Of a stretch of 56,062 bases of DNA, positions 24,538-33,706 are shown in pieces. The stretch is from an uncultured Victivallaceae bacterium. GTDB lineage: Bacteria; Verrucomicrobiota; Lentisphaeria; Victivallales; Victivallaceae. The notes under the pieces were generated by a model. It was not told the origin of the DNA. It saw only the letters and a program-made list of their open reading frames with translations, and did no database searches. The DNA is taken from NCBI GenBank assembly GCA_944389925.1, contig CALXOD010000052.1:1-56062 (forward strand), written 5' to 3'. The first letter of the stretch is position 1. The number at the start of each line of letters is the position of its first letter. A program made the translations under genes and the position numbers.

Positions 24538-26349
24538 TTACTTGTCGTTTTCTCCGGCCCGCAGCACAGCTACAAACGCTTCCTGCGGAATATTGACCTG
24601 GCCGATCAACTTCATGCGCTTCTTGCCTTCCTTCTGCTTTTCCAGCAATTTGCGTTTACGCGTGATGTCGCCGCCGTAACATTTGGCCAGAACGTTCTTG
24701 CGCAGCTGCCGGATGGTTTCGCGCGCCACAACCTTGCCGCCCACCGCCGCCTGGATCGCAATCTGAAACATCTGCGGCGGAATCACCTCTTTCAGCCGTT
24801 CCGCCAACTGCCGTCCCCGTATCGGAGCGGCATCCACGTGTACGATCGAGGAAAATGCATCCACCGGATCACCGTTCACCAGAATATCCAGCTTCACCAG
24901 TTTATCCGCCCGGTAGCCGCATGGTTCATAATCCATACTGCCGTATCCCCGGGTAATGGATTTGAGCTTATCGTGAAAGTCAATGAGAATTTCATGCATC
25001 GGCATTTCCGCGGTAATGATCACATGGCGGGCATCCACCGAATCGGTCTGCGTGCAATAGCCACGCTTGTTCATTACCAGATTCATCACATCTCCGATAT
25101 AATCAGTCGGTGTCATAATCCGGGCCTGAATAATCGGCTCCTCGATTCTTTCGATCGCCGCCGGATCCGGCAAATGTACCGGATTGTCCACCTCCACCAT
25201 TTCTCCGGATTTGAGATACACATGATAAATCACGCTCGGATAGGTGGCGATAATGTCCATGGCATATTCCCGCCGCAGCCGTTCCTGAATGATTTCCATA
25301 TGCAGCAGCCCCAGGAAACCGCAGCGGAATCCGAAGCCCAGTGCGGCCGATGTCTCGGCCTGATAGAAAAATGCCGCGTCATTGAGTTGCAGTTTGCCCA
25401 TGCTCGCCTTGAGCTGATCGTAGTCGGCGGTGTCAATCGGGTAAATCCCGCTGAACACCATCGGCCGTACCTCCTGAAAACCCGGCAGTGGTTCGTCACA
25501 GGGATCACTGACATTGGTCACGGTATCCCCGATTCGCGTATCCGAGGGGCTTTTGATATTCGGAATCAGGTATCCCACCTGACCGGCAGTCAATTCCGCA
25601 GCCGCCTGCATCTGCGGCCCGAAAAAACCGACTTCCTTGACCTCACTCTCCAGCCGATTACTGAACAACCGCACCCGTGATCCGCGCCGGAACACCCCTT
25701 TGCGGACCCGGACATAGGTCACCACCCCCCGGTAGGCGTCGTAGGTGGAATCAAAAATCAGCGCGCAGGATCCCGGCTGTTCCGGCTCTTCCGGCGGAGC
25801 AAACCGCTGCACTACCGCTTCCAGAAGCGCCGGTACCCCCTCCCCGGTTTTCCCGCTGACCAGCAAAGCCTCTTCCCGGGGAATCGCCAGAACCTCTTCC
25901 ATCTGTTCGTAGCACAGATCCAGATTCGCCGCCGGCAAGTCAATCTTGTTGATCACCGGAATAATCCGCAGATTCTGGCGAAACGCCAGCGATACATTGG
26001 CCACCGTCTGTGCCTGCACGCCCTGCGTCGCATCAATCAGCAGCAGCGCGCCTTCACAGGCCCCCAGGGAACGACTGACCTCGTAAGTAAAATCCACATG
26101 TCCCGGGGTATCAATCAGATTCAATTCATAAACGCTACCGTCTGCGGCAGCATACCGCATCCGGACCGGATGGGACTTGATGGTAATTCCGCGTTCCCGC
26201 TCCAGATCCATATCATCCAGCAGTTGCTCCTGCAGATCGCGCTGCGCCACGGTGTGGGTGTACTCCAGCAATCGGTCGGCCAGAGTGGATTTTCCGTGGT
26301 CGATGTGGGCGATGATGCAGAAATTCCGTATCAGAGTTCTCTCCGTCAT
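24538..26349 (-). CDS. lepA: Elongation factor 4 (LepA GTPase)
   Basis: 603 residues, normal length. G1 is AHIDHGKSTL, G3 DTPGHVDF and G4 NKID. The EF-G-like domains and the LepA-specific C-terminal domain (AKCYGGDITRKRKLLEKQKEGKKRMK) are all present. It binds ribosomes and acts on the pre- or post-translocation state during elongation or assembly. It has its own promoter and leads the minus-strand series lepA, lepB, purU and the ligase-like gene. Confidence 0.98.
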   Translation of the reverse strand: MTERTLIRNFCIIAHIDHGKSTLADRLLEYTHTVAQRDLQEQLLDDMDLERERGITIKSHPVRMRYAAADGSVYELNLIDTPGHVDFTYEVSRSLGACEGALLLIDATQGVQAQTVANVSLAFRQNLRIIPVINKIDLPAANLDLCYEQMEEVLAIPREEALLVSGKTGEGVPALLEAVVQRFAPPEEPEQPGSCALIFDSTYDAYRGVVTYVRVRKGVFRRGSRVRLFSNRLESEVKEVGFFGPQMQAAAELTAGQVGYLIPNIKSPSDTRIGDTVTNVSDPCDEPLPGFQEVRPMVFSGIYPIDTADYDQLKASMGKLQLNDAAFFYQAETSAALGFGFRCGFLGLLHMEIIQERLRREYAMDIIATYPSVIYHVYLKSGEMVEVDNPVHLPDPAAIERIEEPIIQARIMTPTDYIGDVMNLVMNKRGYCTQTDSVDARHVIITAEMPMHEILIDFHDKLKSITRGYGSMDYEPCGYRADKLVKLDILVNGDPVDAFSSIVHVDAAPIRGRQLAERLKEVIPPQMFQIAIQAAVGGKVVARETIRQLRKNVLAKCYGGDITRKRKLLEKQKEGKKRMKLIGQVNIPQEAFVAVLRAGENDK

Positions 26350-26394
26350 ATCATTCCGTTCAGCAAAAATTCATTTCCTTTATCATGAAAGGGT

Positions 26395-26423
26395 AATATA
26401 ACACCGATCCTCGCGCTTGGCAA
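26395..26423 (-). promoter_or_regulatory. lepA promoter
   Basis: Minus strand: TTGCCA, 17-base spacer, TATATT, 46 bases before the lepA ATG. Its -35 box lies only 9 bases beyond the stop of the preceding membrane-protein gene. Confidence 0.55.
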
Positions 26424-26431
26424 GCTTCCGG

Positions 26432-28300
26432 TTACGCTTTTTCACCTTCCTGCACGGTCCGGAAGCGCACCAGGCGAAAGAGATCCATCAATGCCCGCAA
26501 AAGAGCTACCGTCAACAACCCCGCCAGCACATAGGCGTTCCCGAATAAATACAAGAATCCGCAAAGAGTTACAAAGACACAGCAACGCCTTTTCCGGCGT
26601 AATCCCCACGCCGCTGCCAACAGCCCCGCCAACGCCGGATAAATCGTTATGCCTTCCCGAAACGGTCGGCTCAGCGCATGTCCCACCTCCAGATACCAGC
26701 TCCAGTCCCCCACCGTCGCATTGGGTGCGGCCAGGAACACAGTCAACGCCAGCGCCGCAAATCCCCATTCCCGACGTGACAAACCGCGCCAGCATTCTCC
26801 GCCGACCGCCGCCAACAGCAGCGCCGGAGTTGCGGTCATGATGAAGCGGATCGGATCATCCGTCCCATGGCTGTAACCACAGAAAAACAAAATCACCGGC
26901 ACTGCCCAAAGCGCCAATACCGTTCGCAGTCGGACGCTCCGCATCAGCAGCAACCCACATCCGCCGCCGATCCAGGCAATCTGATTGACCGCACCGTAAT
27001 AGGCGGTATTGAGATTGAAAAAAATCGGCGAGAAATACGTATGCGCTCCCGCTGCATAACGGGTATAGGAGAACAGCAGAGGATGACCGTAGAAAAAGGC
27101 GTTTACCACCATCTGCGGCAGAAATCCCAGCAGAAATCCGCCCGCCCCCGTTATCAAAGCCGCTCCGGTAAACGGAATATCGCGCCAACGGTCTCCTCCC
27201 CGCCGCCAGACCAGCAGGGCTATCACCGGCAAAAAGAAAATATTGTTAATCCGGATCATGCACCCGAATCCGAAAAGCATTCCCAGCAGCAGGTAATGTC
27301 CCGGCGATGGCTTCCATCGCAATGCCAGCAGAATCGTCAACAGCACCACAAAACAGGAAGGAGTATCACTCATCGCGTTGAACCCCGTCCCGATCAGCGT
27401 GATATAATGTCGAAAAGTGAACTCAAAGGATGGCCAGCCCCAATCCGGAACAAAGACTTTGGAAGAAAAATCCGCCAAATGGTGAAAGAAAAAAGGCAGC
27501 ACAACCCAGATTGCCATGGCGGTGAACGCCGCTCGATCCCTCCCCGTCAGTCGGCGGCCGATAAAAAATCCCAGAACCGGCAGCAGCGGCGCCAGAATCA
27601 TCCCGGAAAACCAGGAAAACGGCACCATTATTTCCGTCACCTCCTGTGCCCCCGTCACCAGTATGAACGGCAAATAGAGTATGCTCAGCCCCACCGTGAA
27701 ATGCCACGGTCGGGAAAAATCCCCCCGCAAAAAATCCAGCGCATTCTGGAAATATCCCACATCATCCGCCGGCGACGTCAGGAGATTGCCGCCCCCCTGC
27801 ACCACCGTCAACAGCAGCAACTGCCGCGCCAGCAGCAGCACCGCCGCCAACCGCCAGCCCCGCTCCCGGAATGTATAGGGTCGCTCCCGGCGACGTCGCA
27901 CCAGATATTCCCCCCCCAATCCCGCCAGCGCCGCCAGCAGCAGCCCCCCCAGTCCGTACCGCCACCATGGCCGGTATGGCGCATGGTGCACCCCATATCG
28001 CCTCTCCGCGCGCGGCTCCACCGTCGTAGACGGCTCCACATACCCTTCCACGCCATCGGCCAACCGGATATGCGCAAACGTATAATAACGGGCCAACGGA
28101 TGCCGCGAAACCAGCACCGGCGTTTCATCCAGCAATTCCGCCCGCCCCGGCCCCGTCATTACCCCGCGCACCGGCGCGTCAAACCGAGGTTCGGCAAAAA
28201 GCGGCATTCCCCGCGTCAGCTTCACCGTATCCGTCGCGGTCGCGCCGGCGCTCCAGACCGCCGACAGCAGCAACAACAGCGCTGTCAGCAGGCCTCTCAT
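26432..28300 (-). CDS. Polytopic membrane protein with N-terminal SH3-like extracytoplasmic domain
   Basis: 622 residues. A cleavable-looking signal peptide ([20 protein letters not shown]) leads a beta-rich region of about 90 residues resembling an SH3b domain. Then follow about 11-13 TM helices. The arrangement and the loop [20 protein letters not shown] after the first helices resemble GT-C (dolichol-phosphate-mannosyltransferase-like) glycosyltransferases, in which an early acidic loop is catalytic. The family is not certain. The ATG overlaps the queC stop (ATGA), so it is translated with the queuosine genes, but a shared function is not obvious. Confidence 0.75.
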   Translation of the reverse strand: MRGLLTALLLLLSAVWSAGATATDTVKLTRGMPLFAEPRFDAPVRGVMTGPGRAELLDETPVLVSRHPLARYYTFAHIRLADGVEGYVEPSTTVEPRAERRYGVHHAPYRPWWRYGLGGLLLAALAGLGGEYLVRRRRERPYTFRERGWRLAAVLLLARQLLLLTVVQGGGNLLTSPADDVGYFQNALDFLRGDFSRPWHFTVGLSILYLPFILVTGAQEVTEIMVPFSWFSGMILAPLLPVLGFFIGRRLTGRDRAAFTAMAIWVVLPFFFHHLADFSSKVFVPDWGWPSFEFTFRHYITLIGTGFNAMSDTPSCFVVLLTILLALRWKPSPGHYLLLGMLFGFGCMIRINNIFFLPVIALLVWRRGGDRWRDIPFTGAALITGAGGFLLGFLPQMVVNAFFYGHPLLFSYTRYAAGAHTYFSPIFFNLNTAYYGAVNQIAWIGGGCGLLLMRSVRLRTVLALWAVPVILFFCGYSHGTDDPIRFIMTATPALLLAAVGGECWRGLSRREWGFAALALTVFLAAPNATVGDWSWYLEVGHALSRPFREGITIYPALAGLLAAAWGLRRKRRCCVFVTLCGFLYLFGNAYVLAGLLTVALLRALMDLFRLVRFRTVQEGEKA

Positions 28301-28977
28301 TTTTCTGCATACCGGGTAGGATCCGCCACACCTGCCGCGGCAAACCCTTCTTTCCGCAAGGCGCAGCTGTCACAATGCCCGCAGGCACGTCCTGCTGCAT
28401 CCGGATTGTAACAACTCGTCGTCAGTGAATAGTCTACTCCGAGCTCCGTTCCGGTCCGGATGATCTCCGCCTTGCTCAGATATTGCAGAGGGGCTTGAAT
28501 CCGATATGACCAGTTTTCATCTACGGCACAGGTACCAAGCCGGGCAGCCTCGGCAAACGCCGCAATAAACGCCGGCCGACAATCCGGATATCCCGAATAA
28601 TCCACACTGTTGACGCCAATGAAAATATCACGCGCCCCCAACACCTCCGCCCAAGCAGTGGCGAACGAAAGGAAAATCAGGTTACGCGCCGGCACATAAG
28701 TCGCCGGCACCCCCTCCGCCGTCCCGGCTTCAGGCACCGCCACTGCGTCATCCGTCAAAGCCGAACCACCCCAGGCACGCAGATCAATCTTCATCGTCAG
28801 GTGCTTCGCCCCGGCAGCGGCGGCGACGGCGGCGGCCGCCGCCAGTTCGCAACGGTGCCGTTGACCGTAATCGAAACTCAACGCATACAATTCAAATCCG
28901 TCCCGCTTCGCCAGCGCCAGAACGGTTGCGGAATCCAATCCGCCACTCACCAGAACCACTGCTTTTTTCTTGGTCAT
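28297..28977 (-). CDS. queC: 7-cyano-7-deazaguanine synthase
   Basis: 226 residues from the ATG at 28977; a GTG at 28986 is an alternative. The PP-loop SGGLDS binds ATP. The C-terminal zinc site is formed by Cys residues in SCYNP and ACGHCDSC. It converts 7-carboxy-7-deazaguanine to preQ0 in queuosine biosynthesis. It lies 5 bases after queE, within queD-queE-queC. Confidence 0.96.
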   Translation of the reverse strand: MTKKKAVVLVSGGLDSATVLALAKRDGFELYALSFDYGQRHRCELAAAAAVAAAAGAKHLTMKIDLRAWGGSALTDDAVAVPEAGTAEGVPATYVPARNLIFLSFATAWAEVLGARDIFIGVNSVDYSGYPDCRPAFIAAFAEAARLGTCAVDENWSYRIQAPLQYLSKAEIIRTGTELGVDYSLTTSCYNPDAAGRACGHCDSCALRKEGFAAAGVADPTRYAEK

Positions 28978-28982
28978 TCCTC

Positions 28983-29639
28983 TCACACTCCCTGCCGGTC
29001 GGCGCCCCAGATCAATTTATGCAGTTGCAGCTGCATGCGCACCGGAAGCCGGTCCGCTATGATCCACTCCGCCAGTGTTTCCCACGACACCGCGCCCCAT
29101 ACCGGACTCATTAAAAGATTCGGGGTCTGCTCCGGCAGCCGAAACCGGCGAAGAACCTCTCCGGCAACCTCATAATCTTCCCGTGATCCGACCACAAACT
29201 TCACTTCGTCCCGCGGTGTCAGACAACGGAAATTCCCCTCCAACATCCGGTCCGTCATTCCACTGGACGGCAACTTGTAATCGACAATCCGGCAAACGCC
29301 GGGCGGTACGCTGGTAATATCCACAGCCCCGTTCGTCTCAAGCGCCACATCCACACCGGTTGCCAGCAACTGCGCCAGCAGTTCGGGAGTACCGGTCTGT
29401 GCCAGAGGTTCGCCCCCGGTAACCTCCACCAATGGAGCACCGGAATCAAGCGCTGCTGTGATCAGATCCGCCACCGACATCTCCCGTCCCGCCTCAAATG
29501 AACGGGCACAGCGGGTATCACAGTAGGAACAATTCAGATTACAGCCGGCCAGCCGGATGAACCAGCACAATCTTCCGGCATGGGTAGATTCTCCCTGCAG
29601 ACTTAGAAACGTCTCAAAAACCCGTAGCGCCGCTGCCAT
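28983..29639 (-). CDS. queE: 7-carboxy-7-deazaguanine synthase (radical SAM)
   Basis: 218 residues from the ATG at 29639. The radical-SAM cluster motif is CNLNCSYC, followed by [13 protein letters not shown] is the SAM-binding GGEP motif. It rearranges carboxytetrahydropterin to CDG, the second committed step to queuosine. The start lies 26 bases inside the 3' end of queD; no later in-frame start keeps the conserved N-terminus. Confidence 0.95.
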   Translation of the reverse strand: MAAALRVFETFLSLQGESTHAGRLCWFIRLAGCNLNCSYCDTRCARSFEAGREMSVADLITAALDSGAPLVEVTGGEPLAQTGTPELLAQLLATGVDVALETNGAVDITSVPPGVCRIVDYKLPSSGMTDRMLEGNFRCLTPRDEVKFVVGSREDYEVAGEVLRRFRLPEQTPNLLMSPVWGAVSWETLAEWIIADRLPVRMQLQLHKLIWGADRQGV

Positions 29640-30015
29640 CGCCGTCGCCTTCAAAATAGGTAGCACGACTGCTGTCCGACTCACTGACCCGGATGGCTCG
29701 CACCCGGACATTGCCGTCGTTCATCTTTGCGGCTAACTTTTTATAAAGCGTCTTCGCAATATTTTCACTGGTCGGATTCAGTTCCCTGAAATCCGGCAAA
29801 TCATTGAGGCAGGCGTGATCATAGGGATTAAGCAACGCATCCAGCTCCGCCTTCAATTTTTTGAAATCGACGGCAATGCCGATTTCATCAAGTTTTTCCG
29901 CCCGCAGCACTGCGGTAATCTTATAGTTGTGCCCGTGTAGATTACAGCAGGCGCCGTCATAACCGCGCAGTCGATGCGCTGTGGCGATCACACGATCAAT
30001 CTCAAGTTCAAACAT
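29614..30015 (-). CDS. queD: 6-carboxy-5,6,7,8-tetrahydropterin synthase
   Basis: 133 residues from the ATG at 30015, with AGGA at 6 bases. Zinc is bound by H14 (TAHRL) and by H27 and H29 (NLHGHNY), with the catalytic Cys at 23/24 and a later Asp/His pair (NPYDHACLND). It converts dihydroneopterin triphosphate to carboxytetrahydropterin. No GTP cyclohydrolase or queF is in the window. The Gly/Asp-rich C-terminal tail overlaps queE by 26 bases. Confidence 0.94.
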   Translation of the reverse strand: MFELEIDRVIATAHRLRGYDGACCNLHGHNYKITAVLRAEKLDEIGIAVDFKKLKAELDALLNPYDHACLNDLPDFRELNPTSENIAKTLYKKLAAKMNDGNVRVRAIRVSESDSSRATYFEGDGDGSGATGF

Positions 30016-30037
30016 TGAAGTTCCTATTTTTCTGATT

Positions 30038-30078
30038 GCAAAAAAACCGGAAAAACCGGCAGACACCGGCTTCCGGTT
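30038..30078 (-). terminator. Terminator between trxA and queD
   Basis: Minus strand: AACCGGAA and TTCCGGTT enclose an inner CCGG/CCGG pair, followed by a run of seven T. It lies 22 bases past the trxA stop and 23 bases before the queD ATG. No queD promoter is evident downstream of it, so it may act as a partial terminator or attenuator. Confidence 0.65.
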
Positions 30079-30099
30079 CTTTCAATGGTTGCAGAAGCC

Positions 30100-30414
30100 T
30101 CAGGCGTTGCGAACCGCATCCAGCAGCTTCGCCTTGGTCTGAACGCCGACAAACTGATTGACGATTTCCCCGTCCTTCAGCACGAACAACGCAGGGATAT
30201 TGCGCACCGCAAACTGAGCGGCCAGCTCCTTGGATTCATCCACATTTACCTTGCAGACCAACGCTTCCCCTTCAAGTTCGGCTGCCACCTGATCCAGAAT
30301 CGGCAGCAGCATCTTGCACGGACCGCACCACGGCGCCCAGAAATCCACCAGCACCACTCCCTTGGCGGTGGCTTCGGCAAAGGTATCCTGCCCCAACTCT
30401 TTTACCTGACTCAT
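30100..30414 (-). CDS. trxA: Thioredoxin
   Basis: 104 residues. The active site is WCGPC (C30, C33). The cis-proline region is NIPALFVLKDG and Asp24 in LVDFWAPW is conserved. It is a cytoplasmic disulfide reductant. No thioredoxin reductase gene is in the window. AAGGAG lies upstream, and a GC-rich hairpin occupies the leader at 30448-30466. Confidence 0.97.
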   Translation of the reverse strand: MSQVKELGQDTFAEATAKGVVLVDFWAPWCGPCKMLLPILDQVAAELEGEALVCKVNVDESKELAAQFAVRNIPALFVLKDGEIVNQFVGVQTKAKLLDAVRNA

Positions 30415-30447
30415 GTTGAAGTACTCCTTCCCTGTATAAAACTTACC

Positions 30448-30474
30448 CTCCCGTACCCCCCGGGAGTTTTTTTT
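30448..30474 (+). terminator. Orphan intrinsic terminator, antisense to the trxA leader
   Basis: Plus strand: CTCCCG, loop TACCCCC, CGGGAG, then eight T. No plus-strand gene ends upstream of it; it lies between trxA (minus) and the GYF/RDD gene (plus). It may stop antisense transcription coming through trxA/queDEC, or it may form a hairpin in the trxA leader. Confidence 0.5.
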
Positions 30475-30559
30475 AAAAAAAAGTCAATATCTCCGGAGTT
30501 ATCCGGCTCAATTCATTGTGCAAAAATACACGTTCCGATGGAAAAAATCAAATTGGAAT

Positions 30560-30588
30560 TTGCGTTTCCAGGAAAATAATGGTATCAT
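30560..30588 (+). promoter_or_regulatory. Promoter of the GYF/RDD gene
   Basis: TTGCGT, 17-base spacer, TATCAT, 29 bases before the ATG at 30618. Confidence 0.55.
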
Positions 30589-30617
30589 TATAGGAAAGTA
30601 TCAGAGGAACCAGAACC

Positions 30618-31769
30618 ATGAAATTCATTTATATAGATGCCGAAGGCAATCAGCAGGGGCCGGTGGACCAGGTGATCATCGAACGAGCCATCCGCAATGG
30701 AGAGTTAACCGCCCAGTCCGCCGTCCGTAATTCGCTGTTGAAGGATTTCCGTACCATCGCGGAATTTGAATGCTTTGCCGCCGCCCTGAAAGAGGCCCCC
30801 GGAGCTTCGGACAATGATGGAGAACCGGCTCTACCCAGCGGCGCTTTCGCCCGGCTCCTGGCTGCCGCAAAAACAAAAAAACCGACCAGCACCGCTTTTG
30901 TCAATAAATTTCGCCCTGCGAGTGCCTCCGCCTCCCGGCGGCTGATGTCCGCGTTGTTTGACTTTCTGGTCTTGCTGGTCGTGGCATTGATCATCTATTT
31001 CCCCGCCATGCGTTCCGCAGCGCGCCAGGGGAAATGGGTGGAAGTAAAGGGCAGCAAACTCTCAACGGCAACAAGGTCATCGGATTCTGACCGGGAATCC
31101 CCCCCCGCAGCTTCCGACGTTCCGGTTGCGAAAACGGCCGCCACCGAATCCAGCTCCACCCCTGCGGCCAACCTGGCACGCCGCATTTCCAAGACACTGG
31201 TCAAAGTCGAGCAGATGAATGCCGATCGCAACGCCGCGATCGAACGCGAAACCGGCGCCCCTACCCGTGCCTCGCAATCCGCTACCGCAAAGAACAACGC
31301 TCCGGAGGATTCCGCTCTGGAACAGACTCCCGAAGGACAGGAGGCAAAAACGCTGGCAAAAAAGTTTCTGCCGCAGCAGCTGCCCGCCGTCCGGATCGCA
31401 CCGGTCCGACAGGAAGGAGATCTGCTGATCGTTCAAACCGCTCCGGATCGTGAATTTCATATTGATGCCCGAACATTCCGTTCGATATTTTGGGCGCCGT
31501 CCATTCTTATGACGTTGGTCGTGCTGTTGTATTATGCACTGTCGCTGGCCATCTTCGCCCAGACGGTCGGCATGTGGTACTGGGGAATTTTCCTGACGCG
31601 ACATGACATTCAGGAAGTTTATTTTCTCCGGGCGCTGATCTATTCGGTACTGCTGGTGCTGCTGGGAGTTCTCATGATCCCGATGGTGTATTTTTTCCGA
31701 CGTTCTGCCGCGGATCTGATCTGCGGCGTACGCCAGATCGGTGTAGCCAGTGCCTCCAGCAGCAACTGA
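30618..31769 (+). CDS. GYF_2-domain and RDD-like membrane protein
   Basis: 383 residues. Residues 1-55 match the bacterial GYF_2 pattern (YIDAEGNQQGPVDQVIIERA, then a Leu/Phe-rich end). The RDD-like membrane part is split. TM1 (about 110-133) begins with the Arg/Asp-containing RRLMSALFDF. An Ala/Ser/Thr-rich extracytoplasmic stretch of about 160 residues follows. Then come TM helices at about 295-320 and 335-365 with YFLRALIYSVLL. GYF_2 domains bind proline-rich partners; RDD proteins are transporters or of unknown role. The function here is unknown. AGAGGA lies 10 bases before the ATG. Confidence 0.75.
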   Translation: MKFIYIDAEGNQQGPVDQVIIERAIRNGELTAQSAVRNSLLKDFRTIAEFECFAAALKEAPGASDNDGEPALPSGAFARLLAAAKTKKPTSTAFVNKFRPASASASRRLMSALFDFLVLLVVALIIYFPAMRSAARQGKWVEVKGSKLSTATRSSDSDRESPPAASDVPVAKTAATESSSTPAANLARRISKTLVKVEQMNADRNAAIERETGAPTRASQSATAKNNAPEDSALEQTPEGQEAKTLAKKFLPQQLPAVRIAPVRQEGDLLIVQTAPDREFHIDARTFRSIFWAPSILMTLVVLLYYALSLAIFAQTVGMWYWGIFLTRHDIQEVYFLRALIYSVLLVLLGVLMIPMVYFFRRSAADLICGVRQIGVASASSSN

Positions 31770-31794
31770 GAAGGCTTTTTTAGCCTTTCCGGGC

Positions 31795-31822
31795 TTGAAA
31801 GGCGGCAAAGCACAGTTATCTT
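31795..31822 (+). promoter_or_regulatory. Putative promoter of the Gfo/Idh gene
   Basis: TTGAAA, 16-base spacer, TATCTT, about 97 bases before the ATG at 31919. Confidence 0.4.
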
Positions 31823-31918
31823 AACTATCAATGTATTGAGACGCGGAAGATTTCCATCTTCGGTAGAAATCTGTTCCGGGCTTTATAGACAATCCAAAAA
31901 AGAGAGGTTCTCCAGAAA

Positions 31919-33037
31919 ATGGGAAGCAACAAGGCGATTTCCAATGATTCGCTGGCCATGGACACCGGCAAGCAGGAGTACAGTGGCAAGAAACTTCGCG
32001 TGGCCATCATCGGCTGCGGCGGTATCTGCCAGACTCACATGACCGCTTACAAAAGCATTCCCGAGGTGGAAATCGTTGCCGCCTGTGATATCCTGCCGGA
32101 ACGCCTGAAAGTCATGGCGGAAAAGTGGGGCGTAACCGCCGGATACGCCGACTGGAAAGTCATGCTTGCGGAAGTCAAGCCCGATGCCGTTGATATTTGT
32201 ACGCCGAACGGTGTGCACTGCGCCCCGGCCGTGGATGCCGCCAATGCCGGCTGCCATGTCATGGTGGAAAAACCCATGGCCATGAATCCCGCAGAATGCG
32301 AACAGATGATTGCCGCAGCCAAAAAGAACAACGTCAAACTCGCCGTCGGCTTTCAGAACCGCTATCACGAATATACCCAGTTCCTGAAGCGTGCGAAGGA
32401 CGAAGGTCAGTTCGGTAAAATCATGTTCGTCAAAGCACAGGCGTTGCGCCGTCGGGGAATTCCGAACTGGGGGGTATTCGGTCAGAAGGCACTCCAGGGC
32501 GGTGGTCCGATGATCGATATCGGTGTGCATATTGTGGAAGCCTCCCACTATTTTATCGGCTCCCCGCGCCCGGTAGCCGCCTCGGGAAATATCTGGACGT
32601 ATCTCGGTGACAAACCGAGCGAAGTGGTCTGTCCCTGGCCGAACTGGGATTTCAAAACCTACACGGTTGAAGACCTTGCTATCGGACAAATCCGGTTTGA
32701 AGACGGTTCGATCATGCAGATTGAATCCTCGTTTGCCGCCCATATCGAAAAGAATGTCTTCAGTTTCACCGTGATCGGCGACAAAGCGGGCGGCACCTGG
32801 GATCCGCCGCGGATCTACACTGACCGTGCGGGCACCATGGTCGATGTGGCCCCCAATTTCCTGCCGGACTGCGATTTCCAGAGCATGTTCAAGGTAAAAC
32901 TTCAGAACTGGGTTGACGCCTGCCTCAAGGGAACGGAACTGACCGCGCCCGGAGAAGCGGGATTGATGGTTCAGAAAATTCTGGACGGGATCTATCGCTC
33001 CGCCGCCGTGGGCGGCAAAGAAGTGGCGATTGATTGA
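31919..33037 (+). CDS. Gfo/Idh/MocA-family NAD(P)-dependent oxidoreductase
   Basis: 372 residues. The Rossmann loop is AIIGCGGICQTH. EKPMAMN holds the catalytic Lys of the EKP motif, and GGGPMIDIGVHIVEASHYF the late Asp/His pair of the C-terminal beta-sheet domain. Members oxidise or reduce sugars, inositols or amino sugars with a bound cofactor; the substrate cannot be read here. An N-terminal extension of about 24 residues precedes the fold with no clear signal; the ribosome site is weak, so a later start (M13) is possible. It is monocistronic with a strong terminator. Confidence 0.93.
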   Translation: MGSNKAISNDSLAMDTGKQEYSGKKLRVAIIGCGGICQTHMTAYKSIPEVEIVAACDILPERLKVMAEKWGVTAGYADWKVMLAEVKPDAVDICTPNGVHCAPAVDAANAGCHVMVEKPMAMNPAECEQMIAAAKKNNVKLAVGFQNRYHEYTQFLKRAKDEGQFGKIMFVKAQALRRRGIPNWGVFGQKALQGGGPMIDIGVHIVEASHYFIGSPRPVAASGNIWTYLGDKPSEVVCPWPNWDFKTYTVEDLAIGQIRFEDGSIMQIESSFAAHIEKNVFSFTVIGDKAGGTWDPPRIYTDRAGTMVDVAPNFLPDCDFQSMFKVKLQNWVDACLKGTELTAPGEAGLMVQKILDGIYRSAAVGGKEVAID

Positions 33038-33064
33038 GTCTGCCGTTTCATTGAACCGTAAAGA

Positions 33065-33103
33065 AAACACCTTCACTTCGTATCGGAGTGAAGGTGTTTT
33101 TCT
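33065..33103 (+). terminator. Terminator after the Gfo/Idh gene
   Basis: AACACCTTCACT pairs perfectly with AGTGAAGGTGTT (12 pairs, 9-base loop) and is followed by a T-run. Confidence 0.85.
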
Positions 33104-33178
33104 TTTGCTTGAGAGATTCAGAATTGAGAACAAAGGGGTTACGACAGAAAAAAAAACGTTTTTTATCAGGGAAAAACG

Positions 33179-33206
33179 TTGACTATGCCAAAATTGGGAG
33201 TACATT
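33179..33206 (+). promoter_or_regulatory. Promoter of the HU gene
   Basis: TTGACT, 16-base spacer, TACATT, about 75 bases before the ATG at 33282. Confidence 0.45.
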
Positions 33207-33281
33207 AAAGGACAGCCATTGAAATGCACCATGGCATGCTTGATGGACATACCTAATTCAACTATAAGGAATATAGCCAAA

Positions 33282-33581
33282 ATGACCAAACGTGACCTTG
33301 TCGTCAAGATTGCAAAAGAAACCGGATTCATTCAGAACGATGTCGCCGTCGTCGTACAGAAGACGCTTGACCATATCGCCGCTGACTTGATCGAAGGCAA
33401 TACGATCGAACTGCGCAACTTCGGCGTCTTTGAAATCAAGGTCCGCAAGAGCCGCAAGGGCCGGAATCCCAATCAGCCGAAACATGAAGTGGTCATTCCC
33501 GAACGCGCGGTGGTCAAGTTCCGTGCCGGCAAAGAACTCAAGGAAGCGGTGGAAAAGCTCAATCCCAACCGGTTCAAATAA
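33282..33581 (+). CDS. HU/IHF-family DNA-binding protein
   Basis: 99 residues from the ATG at 33282 (AAGGA upstream). It starts with MTKRDLVVKIAKETG. The DNA-binding arm region is NFGVFEIKVRKSRKGRNPNQ, which has the GRNP tip typical of this family. It bends DNA and helps compact the nucleoid as a dimer. The sequence is intermediate between HU and IHF, so I do not assign a subunit name. It is monocistronic, closed by a terminator. Confidence 0.95.
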   Translation: MTKRDLVVKIAKETGFIQNDVAVVVQKTLDHIAADLIEGNTIELRNFGVFEIKVRKSRKGRNPNQPKHEVVIPERAVVKFRAGKELKEAVEKLNPNRFK

Positions 33582-33603
33582 GCGCCGTTGCATGGATCGA
33601 ATA

Positions 33604-33645
33604 AACGCCTGGTGAAAAACTTCGCCGGGCGTTGTTCTCTTTTTC
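33604..33645 (+). terminator. Terminator after the HU gene
   Basis: AACGCCTGGTGAA pairs with TTCGCCGGGCGTT (13 pairs, two G-T) around a four-base loop, followed by GTTCTCTTTTT. Confidence 0.75.
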
Positions 33646-33706
33646 CCGACCGGAAACCATCTATTCGTTTTCGGCCACAGGACGAACAGAACCCAGACAG
33701 GAAATT

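Noticed and set aside
24007-25680. Long plus-strand reading frame opposite lepA/lepB
   Set aside because: It is the complement of conserved LepA and signal peptidase codons in GC-rich sequence and shows no ribosome site or family features. The same holds for long frames opposite ackA, pta, ilvB and hisS.
26867-28411. Long plus-strand frame rich in Arg, Gln and Pro
   Set aside because: Complement of the polytopic membrane protein; the composition is that of an antisense shadow.
30016-30099. preQ1 riboswitch upstream of queD
   Set aside because: The sequence is a plain terminator hairpin with a T-run; the conserved C-rich loop and A-rich tail of preQ1-I elements are absent.
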